From: SM23-62 sp964575235
Lineage (GTDB): Bacteria; Bacteroidota; Bacteroidia; Bacteroidales; SM23-62
DNA length: 35,605 bases
Assembly (NCBI GenBank): GCA_964575235.1
Contig: CAZNQG010000025.1
Coordinates: forward strand, 1-35,605
Reading direction: 5' to 3'
Shown here: in pieces, positions 1 to 7,005 of the stretch
Position numbering within the stretch: the stretch's first letter is position 1
Layout: each line of letters begins with the position of its first letter
Translations under genes and position numbers: made by a program
Notes under the pieces: model-generated
Told to the model about the DNA's origin: nothing
What the model saw: the letters and a program-made list of their open reading frames with translations, nothing else
The model's database searches: none

Positions 1-1674
1 GGTATAAAGCCGGTATCCGGTCACGTAGGTACTTGCATAAATACGGAGGCTATGGTTGTCGCTGGTCCTGAAAATCACCTCTTCCCTCCAGTCCCCCAGC
101 AGATCCACAGACAGGCCCGGAGTTGACTTGGTCCCGTTGTTGGAAGAACAATCCGTTGCCGTCAGCAAGGTGCTTCCGTTGTATCTGGAGATCCGGTTGC
201 CGTCAAGCAATTCGCGCAGGAGATCGCCGTCCCACCACGACAGGAAGTTCGACGAGGATGGCGCATTCCCTGCATACCCTCCGGTGGAAGTTCGCAGGCC
301 CTCGGTTCCTCCCCAGCACTCCATACCATATTTTGTGGATATCAGATCCGCAGCCACTCCTCTCCCGATATCTCCGGGAGCCGTGCCCCATATGATTTCA
401 CCGGTTCGCGCGTCCAGCAACTGGGAGCCGGAGGTGCTGGAGGGTTCGGTAATCCCCCATTTTTCGAGGCCGGGACGGCCCGGTTGTATATCGGCAACAT
501 GCATGGCATCCCCGTGACCCAGTCCGGTAGTCCAGAGACCGGCCCCGTCGTCGTCGATGGCACAGGCACCGTAAACGATCTCGTCTTTCCCGTCCTGGTC
601 CACGTCGGCCACGCTCAGGTTATGGTTACCCTGTCCCTCGTAGTCCGGGTACCCGTTCTTGCTGTCGAAGACCCAGCGGGATGTCAGGGTCCCGTCCCTC
701 CAGTCCCACGCCGCCAGCACCGTCCGGGTATAATACCCGCGGCACATGACAAGGCTTGGCCGATACCCGTCCAGGTAAGCCACGCAAGCCAGGAAGCGGT
801 CCACCCGGTTCCCGTAGGAATCGCCCCAGCTGCTGACTCTACCCCTTTCCGGAATGTAATCCACGGTGGCAAGTGCTTCCCCGGTTTCGCCGCTGAAAAT
901 GGTCAGGAATTCAGGTCCCGACAGGATGTAACCCGAAGCGTTCCGGTAATCCGCAGCGGGATCGCCTATGACCGTTCCCAAGCCGTCGACGCTGCCATCT
1001 GCCGTTTTGCACGCCATTTCCGCTTTCCCGTCCCCATCCAGGTCGTAAACCATGAACTGCGTATAATGAGCACCTGCCCGGATATTGATTCCCAGGTCTA
1101 TCCTCCACAGGCGGGTACCGTCCATTTCATAGGCTTCCAGGAACACATTCCCGGTGTACCCGCCCTGGGAGTTGTCCTTCGAATTGGACGGATCCCATTT
1201 CACCACGATCTCATATTGTCCATCGCCGTCCAGGTCGCCGACGCTCAGATCGTTGGGGCTGTAAGTATAGCTTCCTCCGTCGGGTGTGGTTCCGCTTGCC
1301 GGCCTATGCAGGGGTATGTTGAGGTAATTGGACGCCCAGACGCTGGCCGGAGCAGACTTATCCTGTTCAATGCCCCCGATGACGGCAGCAACGCTGTATG
1401 TATCGGTCAGGGTCCCCGAGGTATCGTGAAAACAGGTCGCTCCCGCGATTGGCTGATCGTTCAGCTTTATCGATTCCCGGTAAATGTTGTAGCTGGCATC
1501 CAGGTACTCGTGGCCCAGCACCCTCCAGCTGATATATACTCCTTTACCGACCTTTATGGCAAGGATTCCCCGGTCAATCCGTTCCATCTGCATCTGGGCC
1601 GGGCACATTCCGGTTCCGATCCAGGCCAGTAACATCATCCACAGGCCGGTCATCGTCAAACGCATTTTTTTCAT
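1..1674 (-). CDS. Rhamnogalacturonan lyase, family PL11 (C-terminus cut by window edge)
   Basis: Secreted lyase that cleaves the rhamnose-galacturonate backbone of pectic rhamnogalacturonan I by beta-elimination. The 558 codons present start at ATG 1674 and are still open at base 1. PL11 enzymes are about 610-620 residues, so roughly 50-60 are missing. Residues 1-27 form a signal peptide (basic MKKMR start, hydrophobic core, likely cut after MCPA). No lipobox is present, because Met occupies the -1 position before Cys. Repeated calcium-binding blades typical of the PL11 beta-propeller are visible: DLDGDGQYE (147-155), DLDGDGKAE (211-219), DVDQDGKDE (357-365) and DLLGDWREE (524-532). The gene lies 105 bases downstream of the rhamnulokinase on the same strand, so polymer cutting and rhamnose use are probably co-ordinated. 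No SusC/SusD pair is in view; it could lie beyond the left edge. The family call is confident. Endo versus exo mode cannot be told. Confidence 0.9.
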   Translation of the reverse strand, partial: MKKMRLTMTGLWMMLLAWIGTGMCPAQMQMERIDRGILAIKVGKGVYISWRVLGHEYLDASYNIYRESIKLNDQPIAGATCFHDTSGTLTDTYSVAAVIGGIEQDKSAPASVWASNYLNIPLHRPASGTTPDGGSYTYSPNDLSVGDLDGDGQYEIVVKWDPSNSKDNSQGGYTGNVFLEAYEMDGTRLWRIDLGINIRAGAHYTQFMVYDLDGDGKAEMACKTADGSVDGLGTVIGDPAADYRNASGYILSGPEFLTIFSGETGEALATVDYIPERGRVSSWGDSYGNRVDRFLACVAYLDGYRPSLVMCRGYYTRTVLAAWDWRDGTLTSRWVFDSKNGYPDYEGQGNHNLSVADVDQDGKDEIVYGACAIDDDGAGLWTTGLGHGDAMHVADIQPGRPGLEKWGITEPSSTSGSQLLDARTGEIIWGTAPGDIGRGVAADLISTKYGMECWGGTEGLRTSTGGYAGNAPSSSNFLSWWDGDLLRELLDGNRISRYNGSTLLTATDCSSNNGTKSTPGLSVDLLGDWREEVIFRTSDNHSLRIYASTYVTGYRLYT

Positions 1675-1694
1675 GACGTACCCTTTCTGTATAA

Positions 1695-1728
1695 CAAGCA
1701 TATTACAATTTTCCGGGGGCAATTCAAA
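1695..1728 (-). promoter_or_regulatory. Weak candidate promoter for the PL11 lyase
   Basis: On the minus strand TATGCTTG (1702-1695) matches the Bacteroidota -7 element TAnnTTTG with one mismatch. A TTTG lies 22 bases upstream (1728-1725), which is within but near the long end of the usual spacing. It would give the lyase its own start inside the 105-base gap after the kinase. Read-through from the rha genes is an equally good explanation. Confidence 0.3.
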
Positions 1729-1779
1729 ATCCGGCACCCTTTGAGATTCAACCGGTGCCTGGACCAGCTTTCTGAAAAT

Positions 1780-3153
1780 TCAGATCAGCGGCGGGACCGG
1801 CTTCAATCCCAGCCCGACCGCAGCCGCCTTTCTGTCCCTGAAATGGTGTTCCTGGACTATGGCCGCACCGAGAGAGGTGGCGTTGGCGATCTCGCTGGTG
1901 AACACATCCGATTCCTTTTGCTGGGCGGCAAGCAGGCCTGTGAACAAGCTGTTCCTGGCAAAACCGCCGGTAACGAAAAGGTTCCTGACGGGACGTTCCG
2001 GATCGCTGATCAGGCGGATGGATGCCGCTGCAAGCTCTGCAAGGTCCACCATCAGATGGTGGTAGGCTTCCTCGAAGGACTCGAACACCGACAGGTCCGC
2101 ACTTTCATCCAGGTATTCGGCCGGAACGCCGTCCCGGAAAAAATACCGGCCGCGCGTCCCTTTTTCCTTAGCCTTGAGCAGCAGGGCAGTATCGGGGGCA
2201 ACCTGTTTGTACCGCTCATCCGGGACACCGAAGAACCCGTTCAGGCGTTTCAGGTTGACATCGTGAATGTGTCCCAGGAAAAGCCTGGAAGATTTTACGG
2301 GTTTCTGCCGGATGCTCATGTACGCCAGGCAGTCCTGTTCCAGTTCCTCCGGTGTCAGGGGGCTGTGGTTGAACGGGTTCATCGAAATGCACCAGGTCCC
2401 CGTTGAAACCAGGATGAACGGCTCTTCCGAATGCCTGAAATAGGGCACCAGGGATGCCGAGCTGTCGTGGATCCCGATCCCGACCGGCACATCAAGGCCC
2501 AGCGATGCGGCCCTGTGGGAGCTTTCGACCGGTTCCGGGCCGGGCAGGCGGATGCCTTCTGCATTTACCCAATCGTGGTATTTCATTTCATCGAAATCCC
2601 AGAGCGCGGTATGGCAGCCGATCGATGTGTGCTCGGAGGCTGTTTTTCCCGTCAGCAGAAAGGAAAGGTACTGGGGAAAATGCAGGATATTTTTTACCCA
2701 GCCGAATACTTCGGGCTTGTGCTTCTTGAGCCATGCGGCCTGCATGCCCGAATTCAGCATTCCAAGTGCGGGAGAGGCGGTTTTCCGGCAGAATTCGTCC
2801 ACCCCGCCGTACGCTTCGTAAATGGGCTCGCATACGCCTTCCGGCATGGGTTTCAGGTAATTGTAAACCGGCGTCAGCCTTTTGCCTTCCGCATCCAGGT
2901 ACACCAGTGTGGCCCCGTAGGTGGTGAAATTAACGGCACGGACCTCGTACCCGGGATCCTTCATCAATTCCGTGCAGGTATCCCGGACCCATTTTTCGAT
3001 CCTTTCTATGTCGTCGCAGGCAAAACCGTCATCGTCGGTGATTTCCGGGAAAATCTCCTCTTTTTCATAAACGATCTCCATGGAGGGGTTGAAAAGAAGG
3101 ATCTTCTTGTTCGTCTTGCCGATGTCAAACACCAGGATAACTTCTGTTTTCAT
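1780..3153 (-). CDS. rhaB: FGGY-family sugar kinase, probable rhamnulokinase
   Basis: Predicted to phosphorylate L-rhamnulose with ATP to L-rhamnulose 1-phosphate in the cytosol. The 457-residue protein has the FGGY two-domain actin-like fold signatures: phosphate-binding DIGKTN at 10-15, a probable catalytic base D230 in GIGIHDSS, the ADP-binding STGTW at 250-254, and GGFARN at 396-401. The start DIGKTNKK differs from the D-G-T/A-S-G-R of E. coli-type RhaB, and the protein is about 30 residues shorter. It therefore belongs to another FGGY branch, and specificity rests on context. It is last of the rhaT-rhaM-rhaA-kinase run, 83 bases after rhaA. A fuculokinase or related ketose kinase cannot be excluded by sequence alone. 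Confidence 0.8.
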   Translation of the reverse strand: MKTEVILVFDIGKTNKKILLFNPSMEIVYEKEEIFPEITDDDGFACDDIERIEKWVRDTCTELMKDPGYEVRAVNFTTYGATLVYLDAEGKRLTPVYNYLKPMPEGVCEPIYEAYGGVDEFCRKTASPALGMLNSGMQAAWLKKHKPEVFGWVKNILHFPQYLSFLLTGKTASEHTSIGCHTALWDFDEMKYHDWVNAEGIRLPGPEPVESSHRAASLGLDVPVGIGIHDSSASLVPYFRHSEEPFILVSTGTWCISMNPFNHSPLTPEELEQDCLAYMSIRQKPVKSSRLFLGHIHDVNLKRLNGFFGVPDERYKQVAPDTALLLKAKEKGTRGRYFFRDGVPAEYLDESADLSVFESFEEAYHHLMVDLAELAAASIRLISDPERPVRNLFVTGGFARNSLFTGLLAAQQKESDVFTSEIANATSLGAAIVQEHHFRDRKAAAVGLGLKPVPPLI

Positions 3154-3236
3154 GGTATCATGAATATTAGGGGTATCGGTTTCATGAACGGTTTTACATT
3201 ATGCGGCCCGTGCAGTTCAACCGATCCGCACTGGAA

Positions 3237-4496
3237 TTAACCCCGCTTGCTGAGAACCTCTTTTTCGTATTGCTGGACCTGGCCGATGAAGTCCTGTGCC
3301 ACGGGCACATTCTGTTTCAGGCAGTAATAATCCCAGACCGCCCCGAAGGGCTTGGTCTTCATCAGCTCAAGGAGGGCCATGCGTTCGAAATGCCGGCCGG
3401 ATTCCTCGTATTCCACCAGGGTTTTACGGGGCTCGAGCAATGCGATCAGCATGGCCTGCTGGAAGGCACGGGTGCCTACCACATAGGCCCCGATACGGTT
3501 GATGCTGGCATCGAAGAAATCGAGTCCCATATTCACCTTGTCGAGTGCGTTGGCGCGGACAACCTCGTGTGCGATCAGCAGGATTTCGTCCGTCAGGTTG
3601 ACCACATGGTCGCTGTCCCATCTCAGGGGCCTGGTAACGTGCAGCAGGAGTTCCGGAACAAACAGCAGGCAGGCCGAGATTTTGTCCCCCACCTGTTCGG
3701 TGGGATGGAAATGCCCGGCATCCAGGCAGATCAACTTGTTGTTCTTGGCGGCATAGGAAAGGTAAAAGTCATGCGAGCCCACAGTCATGGATTCCAGCCC
3801 GATTCCGAAAAGCTTGCTTTCAATGGAATCCTTGAGGTGCTCGAACGGGAATTCTTCCTTGAAGATCTCATCGAGGGAATCCTTCAGGAGCGCCCGGTGG
3901 GTAAAGCGGTCGACCGGCGTGTCCTTCGATCCGTCCGGGATCCATATGTTGTGCACCGAGGGCGTTCCGAGCTGTTTGCCCATCTCGGCGCCGATCCGGC
4001 GGCAGCGTTTGGTGTGTTCGATCCAGAATTTGCGGTTCTCCCCGTTCTTGCTCGAAAGGGTGAACCCGTCCGCGGCCTTCGGATGTGAGAAACAGGTGCA
4101 ATTGAAATCGATGCCGATTCCCTGGTCCTTCGCCCAGTCGATCCAGCTCTGGAAATGCTCGACGGTGATTTCGTCGCGGTCCACGATCTTGCCTTTGAAA
4201 TCCCCGTAGAATGCATGCAGGTTGAAGCGTTGCTTGCCGGGAAGAAGGGACATGGATTTTTCAATATCCATTCTCAGTTCGTCGATGTTCCTGGCTTTCC
4301 CGGGGTAATTCCCGGTGGCCTGTATCCCGCCGGAAAGCCCTTCGGCGGTAGTTTCGAAACCGATCACATCGTCGGCCTGCCAGCAATGGAGGGAAATCTG
4401 CACCTTTTCCATTTTCTGGAGTACCGCTTCGGTATCCACTCCAAGGGCCGCATACTGCTCCCTGGCGAATTCATAAGCTTTTTCTACGTTTTTCAT
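3237..4496 (-). CDS. rhaA: L-rhamnose isomerase
   Basis: Interconverts L-rhamnose and L-rhamnulose in a metal-dependent reaction in the cytosol. From ATG 4496 the product is 419 residues, the same length as E. coli RhaA. It follows that protein closely throughout: HCWQADDV near the N-terminus, GGIQATGNYPGKARN, DFNCTCFSHP, GTPSVHNIWIPDG, SKLFGIG, LDAGHFHPTE, RWDSDHVV, LDFFDASINRI, and the ending YEKEVLSKRG. The frame is open upstream to 4766, but that extension overlaps rhaM and carries no RhaA similarity, so MKNVEKAY is taken as the start. It lies 29 bases after rhaM and 83 bases before the kinase, in one transcription unit. Confidence 0.97.
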   Translation of the reverse strand: MKNVEKAYEFAREQYAALGVDTEAVLQKMEKVQISLHCWQADDVIGFETTAEGLSGGIQATGNYPGKARNIDELRMDIEKSMSLLPGKQRFNLHAFYGDFKGKIVDRDEITVEHFQSWIDWAKDQGIGIDFNCTCFSHPKAADGFTLSSKNGENRKFWIEHTKRCRRIGAEMGKQLGTPSVHNIWIPDGSKDTPVDRFTHRALLKDSLDEIFKEEFPFEHLKDSIESKLFGIGLESMTVGSHDFYLSYAAKNNKLICLDAGHFHPTEQVGDKISACLLFVPELLLHVTRPLRWDSDHVVNLTDEILLIAHEVVRANALDKVNMGLDFFDASINRIGAYVVGTRAFQQAMLIALLEPRKTLVEYEESGRHFERMALLELMKTKPFGAVWDYYCLKQNVPVAQDFIGQVQQYEKEVLSKRG

Positions 4497-4525
4497 GATA
4501 TTGGATTTTGATGAATGCCGTTTTA

Positions 4526-4843
4526 TTACGCCATGTAAAACACCTCTTCCAGCATGGTGGTCACCGGGGAATGGTCCGGGTTGGTCTCCATGATGTCGGA
4601 CATGTATTTCCACCATTTCTGCACAAGGGGTTCCCTGCCCAGGTCCTGGGACCCCTGTTCGCCGTGTTGTTTCTGGAACCCGAAGAGAATGTTGGTTTCC
4701 TCGTCGTAGAAGATGCTGTATTCGGAAACGCCGCTGTCTTTCAGGAGCTTGTGAAGCTCCGGCCACAATCCAGCATGCCGTTTTTTATACTCTTCGACGA
4801 GGCCGGGATTGAGTTTCATTTTGAATCCGATTCGTTTGTACAT
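4526..4843 (-). CDS. rhaM: L-rhamnose mutarotase
   Basis: Speeds alpha/beta anomer exchange of L-rhamnose so that the isomerase gets its preferred anomer. At 105 residues it is almost the exact length of E. coli RhaM (104). The family's catalytic Tyr and His are present as Y19 and H23 in EEYKKRH. WPEL, the WWKYM motif, NPDHSPV and the terminal EEVFYM are all conserved. It lies 26 bases downstream of rhaT and 29 bases upstream of rhaA, with no promoter-like sequence between them. This is a normal member of the rha operon with nothing missing. Confidence 0.96.
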   Translation of the reverse strand: MYKRIGFKMKLNPGLVEEYKKRHAGLWPELHKLLKDSGVSEYSIFYDEETNILFGFQKQHGEQGSQDLGREPLVQKWWKYMSDIMETNPDHSPVTTMLEEVFYMA

Positions 4844-4869
4844 GGTTATGGATGTTTTGGATTGGCTTT

Positions 4870-5889
4870 TCAGCTGAGATTCACCACGAAGGTGGACAGG
4901 ATCAGTACCAGGATACCGATCAGCAGGACCACCAGGGTCAGGCGGCTAACGCCTTTCCATTCCTTAAGGAAGAGTCCCCAGATGTTGCTGAAGGCAATGT
5001 TCAGCGCCATCAGGATGCTCCAGCCAAAAACCTCCATCTGCGGCGGAAGCTGGCTTTTCCCCATCCCGTAGAAATGGAACTGCAGGAACCAGAGAAAACC
5101 CGCCAGGAAGGTGAACAGAAGGTTGTTAAAGAAAGTCCCGGCCGGAACGCTGATGTAATCCTTTCCGGTGCCGTTCCTGATGTTCAGGTAGACGCAGTAA
5201 ATCAGGTTGGTGGCGAACCCCCCGAGCAGGATGAAAATCAGGGTCGGATTGCTCAGATAAAGTTCGTTGGTCCCGAAGCGGGCAGCCGATTCGTTGATGG
5301 GTTCCCCGTATTTGAAGCCAAAGTTAAAACAAGCGCTCATCACACCGGCCAGGACGGCGATCAGGATGCCTTTCCTGAGGGCGAATTCCTTCACGGCCGC
5401 CCTGCGCTCCTCCTCGCTGAGTCCCCTGTTCTTCAGGGAGCCCGCATACCCGACGATGACGATTCCGGCCACACAGACGGCCACGCCGATCAGGGTAAGG
5501 ATGCCTGCATGGGAACTGAAAAGGTTCTCCCTGGCCATAATGGGCGGTATGAGAGTCCCGAAGGCCGCACAGAAACCCAGGGCGATGCTCTGTCCCAGGG
5601 CAACCCCCAGGTAGCGTATGCTGAGACCGAATGTGAGTCCCCCGACCCCCCAGAGCGCACCGAACATTATGGCAAGCCATTTGGCCGAGGAGGGGGAATC
5701 GTGTATGATGTCCATCAGGGTCCCGGAGGGTACCGTCAGAAGGGCGAAAAGCCAGGGTGCCAGGATCCAGGCCGCAAGTCCCTGGACGATCCAGTAGGAT
5801 TCCCATGCCCAGTCCCTGACCTTTTTAAAGGGCACGTAAAAGCTGGCAGCCCCCAGGCTGCCGATGGCGATAAGCAGAATTCCTTTCAT
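4870..5889 (-). CDS. rhaT: L-rhamnose/H+ symporter
   Basis: Inner-membrane permease of the drug/metabolite-transporter superfamily that imports L-rhamnose with protons. It has 339 residues and about ten hydrophobic helices, against 344 in E. coli RhaT. Shared blocks include ASFYVPFKKV near the N-terminus, the pattern W.W(E)..W, FGALWGVGG, IRYLGVALGQSIA, a central cytoplasmic segment ending LRKGILIAV, WFLQFHFYGMGKSQLP, and LKEWKGVSR near the end. It is the first structural gene after the GntR regulator, 196 bases downstream of it. That gap could hold a separate promoter; I found no clean -7 element there. Confidence 0.93.
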   Translation of the reverse strand: MKGILLIAIGSLGAASFYVPFKKVRDWAWESYWIVQGLAAWILAPWLFALLTVPSGTLMDIIHDSPSSAKWLAIMFGALWGVGGLTFGLSIRYLGVALGQSIALGFCAAFGTLIPPIMARENLFSSHAGILTLIGVAVCVAGIVIVGYAGSLKNRGLSEEERRAAVKEFALRKGILIAVLAGVMSACFNFGFKYGEPINESAARFGTNELYLSNPTLIFILLGGFATNLIYCVYLNIRNGTGKDYISVPAGTFFNNLLFTFLAGFLWFLQFHFYGMGKSQLPPQMEVFGWSILMALNIAFSNIWGLFLKEWKGVSRLTLVVLLIGILVLILSTFVVNLS

Positions 5890-6085
5890 ACGTTAAGGGT
5901 TGAGTTTAGCCATTTAAAAATATCCCTTTAGCCATCGGGAATCAATGTAGGATTTGGGACAAGATTTGCACAAAATGGCATTAAAATCTTCGGGGTCCAC
6001 CATCCGGGTGCCTGCCGGCCGCCGCATCCTGGTGAAAGGCTGCAGGAAGCTGTGTCAACAGCGGTTATTGAAGGGAGATATGCCT

Positions 6086-6799
6086 TTAAAAGGTGCCGTA
6101 CAGGCCGGTTTCCTCCGTGTTGCAGGTGACCTGGCTGTAGAAGAGGTAACCGGGACGGTTCGTGCGGAGCTTTCGCTCCAGCTTCAGGATGGGATGGGTG
6201 CCGGGAACCATGAAATGCTCCTGGATCTTTCTGTCGGCACGGGTGGCGTAGATCCTCTGTTCGCCTCCAACCACCTGGATCTGGTAATTCTGGCGCAGGA
6301 TGTTGAACAGGGACCTGTCCTCGAATTTCCGGGAAGTGAACCTCGGAAGATTCAGATTGGGAAGCATGGTGATGTCGTAAAAGATCGGCCGGTCGTTCAC
6401 CAGCCTCAGCCTTTCCATGTAAATGCAGCCGACTTCCTTTTCCAATTCGGTGATCTCAAACCCGAAGGCATGGTTCCAGGTCCGTACCTGCGGGCTTACG
6501 ATAATCCGGGTCCTCAGGTTTTGTTCCCCGATGGCAGAGGTGGTGCCTGAGAAGGAAAGGATCCCGATGCCGGTGGGTGGCCCCTGCACAATGCTTCCCA
6601 GTCCCTGTTGCTTCAGGATATAACCCTCGTGCATCAGCTTGTCAAGCGCCTTGCGGACCGTAGGCCTGGTCATCCCGTGAACCGCACACAGTTCGTTCTC
6701 CGAGGGCAGCAAATCGCCCTTTCGATACACGCCCTCCTCAATACGCTTGCGCAGAACCTCGTACAGTTTCCTGTACCTGGGGAGCTGGTTTTCAGACAT
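6086..6799 (-). CDS. GntR-family (HutC subfamily) transcriptional regulator
   Basis: Probable local regulator, likely a repressor, of both arms of the divergon. From ATG 6799 it is 237 residues. A winged-helix domain spans about 5-73 (LPSENELC, then TRPTVRKALDKL as the recognition region). A UTRA effector domain spans about 90-235. The frame is open back to 6985, but those codons are AT-rich, lie in the promoter region and have no GntR similarity, so MSENQLPRY is the start. It faces the E2 gene across 206 bases containing a perfect palindrome of TGTA-N2-TACA type, the class bound by HutC proteins. Many Bacteroides rha regulons use an AraC-type regulator, so a GntR protein here is a variation. 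The effector is unknown; rhamnose, rhamnulose 1-phosphate or a later product are guesses. Confidence 0.88.
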   Translation of the reverse strand: MSENQLPRYRKLYEVLRKRIEEGVYRKGDLLPSENELCAVHGMTRPTVRKALDKLMHEGYILKQQGLGSIVQGPPTGIGILSFSGTTSAIGEQNLRTRIIVSPQVRTWNHAFGFEITELEKEVGCIYMERLRLVNDRPIFYDITMLPNLNLPRFTSRKFEDRSLFNILRQNYQIQVVGGEQRIYATRADRKIQEHFMVPGTHPILKLERKLRTNRPGYLFYSQVTCNTEETGLYGTF

Positions 6800-6801
6800 G
6801 G

Positions 6802-6825
6802 TTATACAAAAGATTACAATTGTAA
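6802..6825 (-). promoter_or_regulatory. Candidate autoregulatory sites upstream of the GntR gene
   Basis: TTACAATTGTAA at 6814-6825 is a perfect 12-base palindrome 15 bases from the regulator's start codon. TATACAA at 6803-6809 matches half of the 16-base palindrome at 6972-6987. TACAATTG on the minus strand within this stretch is one mismatch from the -7 consensus. Together they suggest the regulator's own promoter with an operator. The palindrome order (TACA-N2-TGTA) is the reverse of the other site, so both need not bind the same protein. Confidence 0.45.
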
Positions 6826-6852
6826 AAATAATCATTTTTAATAAAAACCGGT

Positions 6853-6865
6853 TTCCGGACCGGAA
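6853..6865. promoter_or_regulatory. GC-rich inverted repeat in the divergent promoter region
   Basis: TTCCGG and CCGGAA flank a single A, forming a perfect 6+1+6 inverted repeat inside otherwise very AT-rich DNA midway between the divergent genes. It looks like a protein-binding site for a second regulator, or a short hairpin in the regulator's leader. Nothing in the window identifies a partner. Confidence 0.35.
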
Positions 6866-6940
6866 TATTTTTTCATTGTATTTATAAGAATCAGTTAATG
6901 AGTGACATATATTCTTATCACATAAAATTGACAAAAAGGT

Positions 6941-6970
6941 TTTGATATGTTGTTTTTTATTGTAAATTTG
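6941..6970 (+). promoter_or_regulatory. Bacteroidota-type promoter of the E2-E1-PHP-rhaEW operon
   Basis: TTTG at 6941-6944 and a perfect TAnnTTTG element (TAAATTTG) at 6963-6970 are separated by 18 bases, close to the usual spacing for the phylum. The expected start of transcription is about 6975-6978, roughly 30 bases before the E2 start codon. That position falls inside the 16-base palindrome. Confidence 0.72.
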
Positions 6971-6971
6971 C

Positions 6972-6987
6972 ACTTGTATATACAAGT
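6972..6987. promoter_or_regulatory. Perfect 16-bp palindromic operator (HutC/GntR type)
   Basis: ACTTGTATATACAAGT reads identically on both strands and contains TGTA-N2-TACA, the core recognised by HutC-subfamily GntR proteins. It begins one base after the -7 element and covers the predicted transcription start, so a bound repressor would block RNA polymerase. The divergent GntR gene is the obvious candidate ligand. Seen directly: the palindrome and its position. Inferred: the protein that binds it. Confidence 0.75.
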
Positions 6988-7005
6988 AATAAACTAACCA
7001 ATCCT

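Noticed and set aside
484..1632. Long plus-strand open frame opposite the PL11 lyase
   Set aside because: It is antisense to a protein with clear signal peptide and PL11 calcium motifs; its own translation shows no domain and arises from GC-rich codon bias.
1733..1759. Terminator after the rhamnulokinase gene
   Set aside because: GGCACC and GGTGCC arms are only six bases with a 15-base loop and no T-run.
4497..4766. N-terminal extension of rhaA overlapping rhaM
   Set aside because: Translation there is a frame-shifted reading of rhaM; the RhaA similarity starts exactly at the ATG at 4496 and gives the normal 419 residues.
5890..6085. Separate rhaT promoter and operator in the 196-base gap after the GntR gene
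   Set aside because: Only a loose AAGATTT/AAATCTT inverted repeat (5961-5990) with a 16-base loop and no TAnnTTTG element were found; too weak to annotate.
6800..6985. 62-codon N-terminal extension of the GntR regulator
   Set aside because: Extra residues are low-complexity, derive from AT-rich promoter DNA holding the palindromes, and GntR proteins begin near MSENQLPRY.
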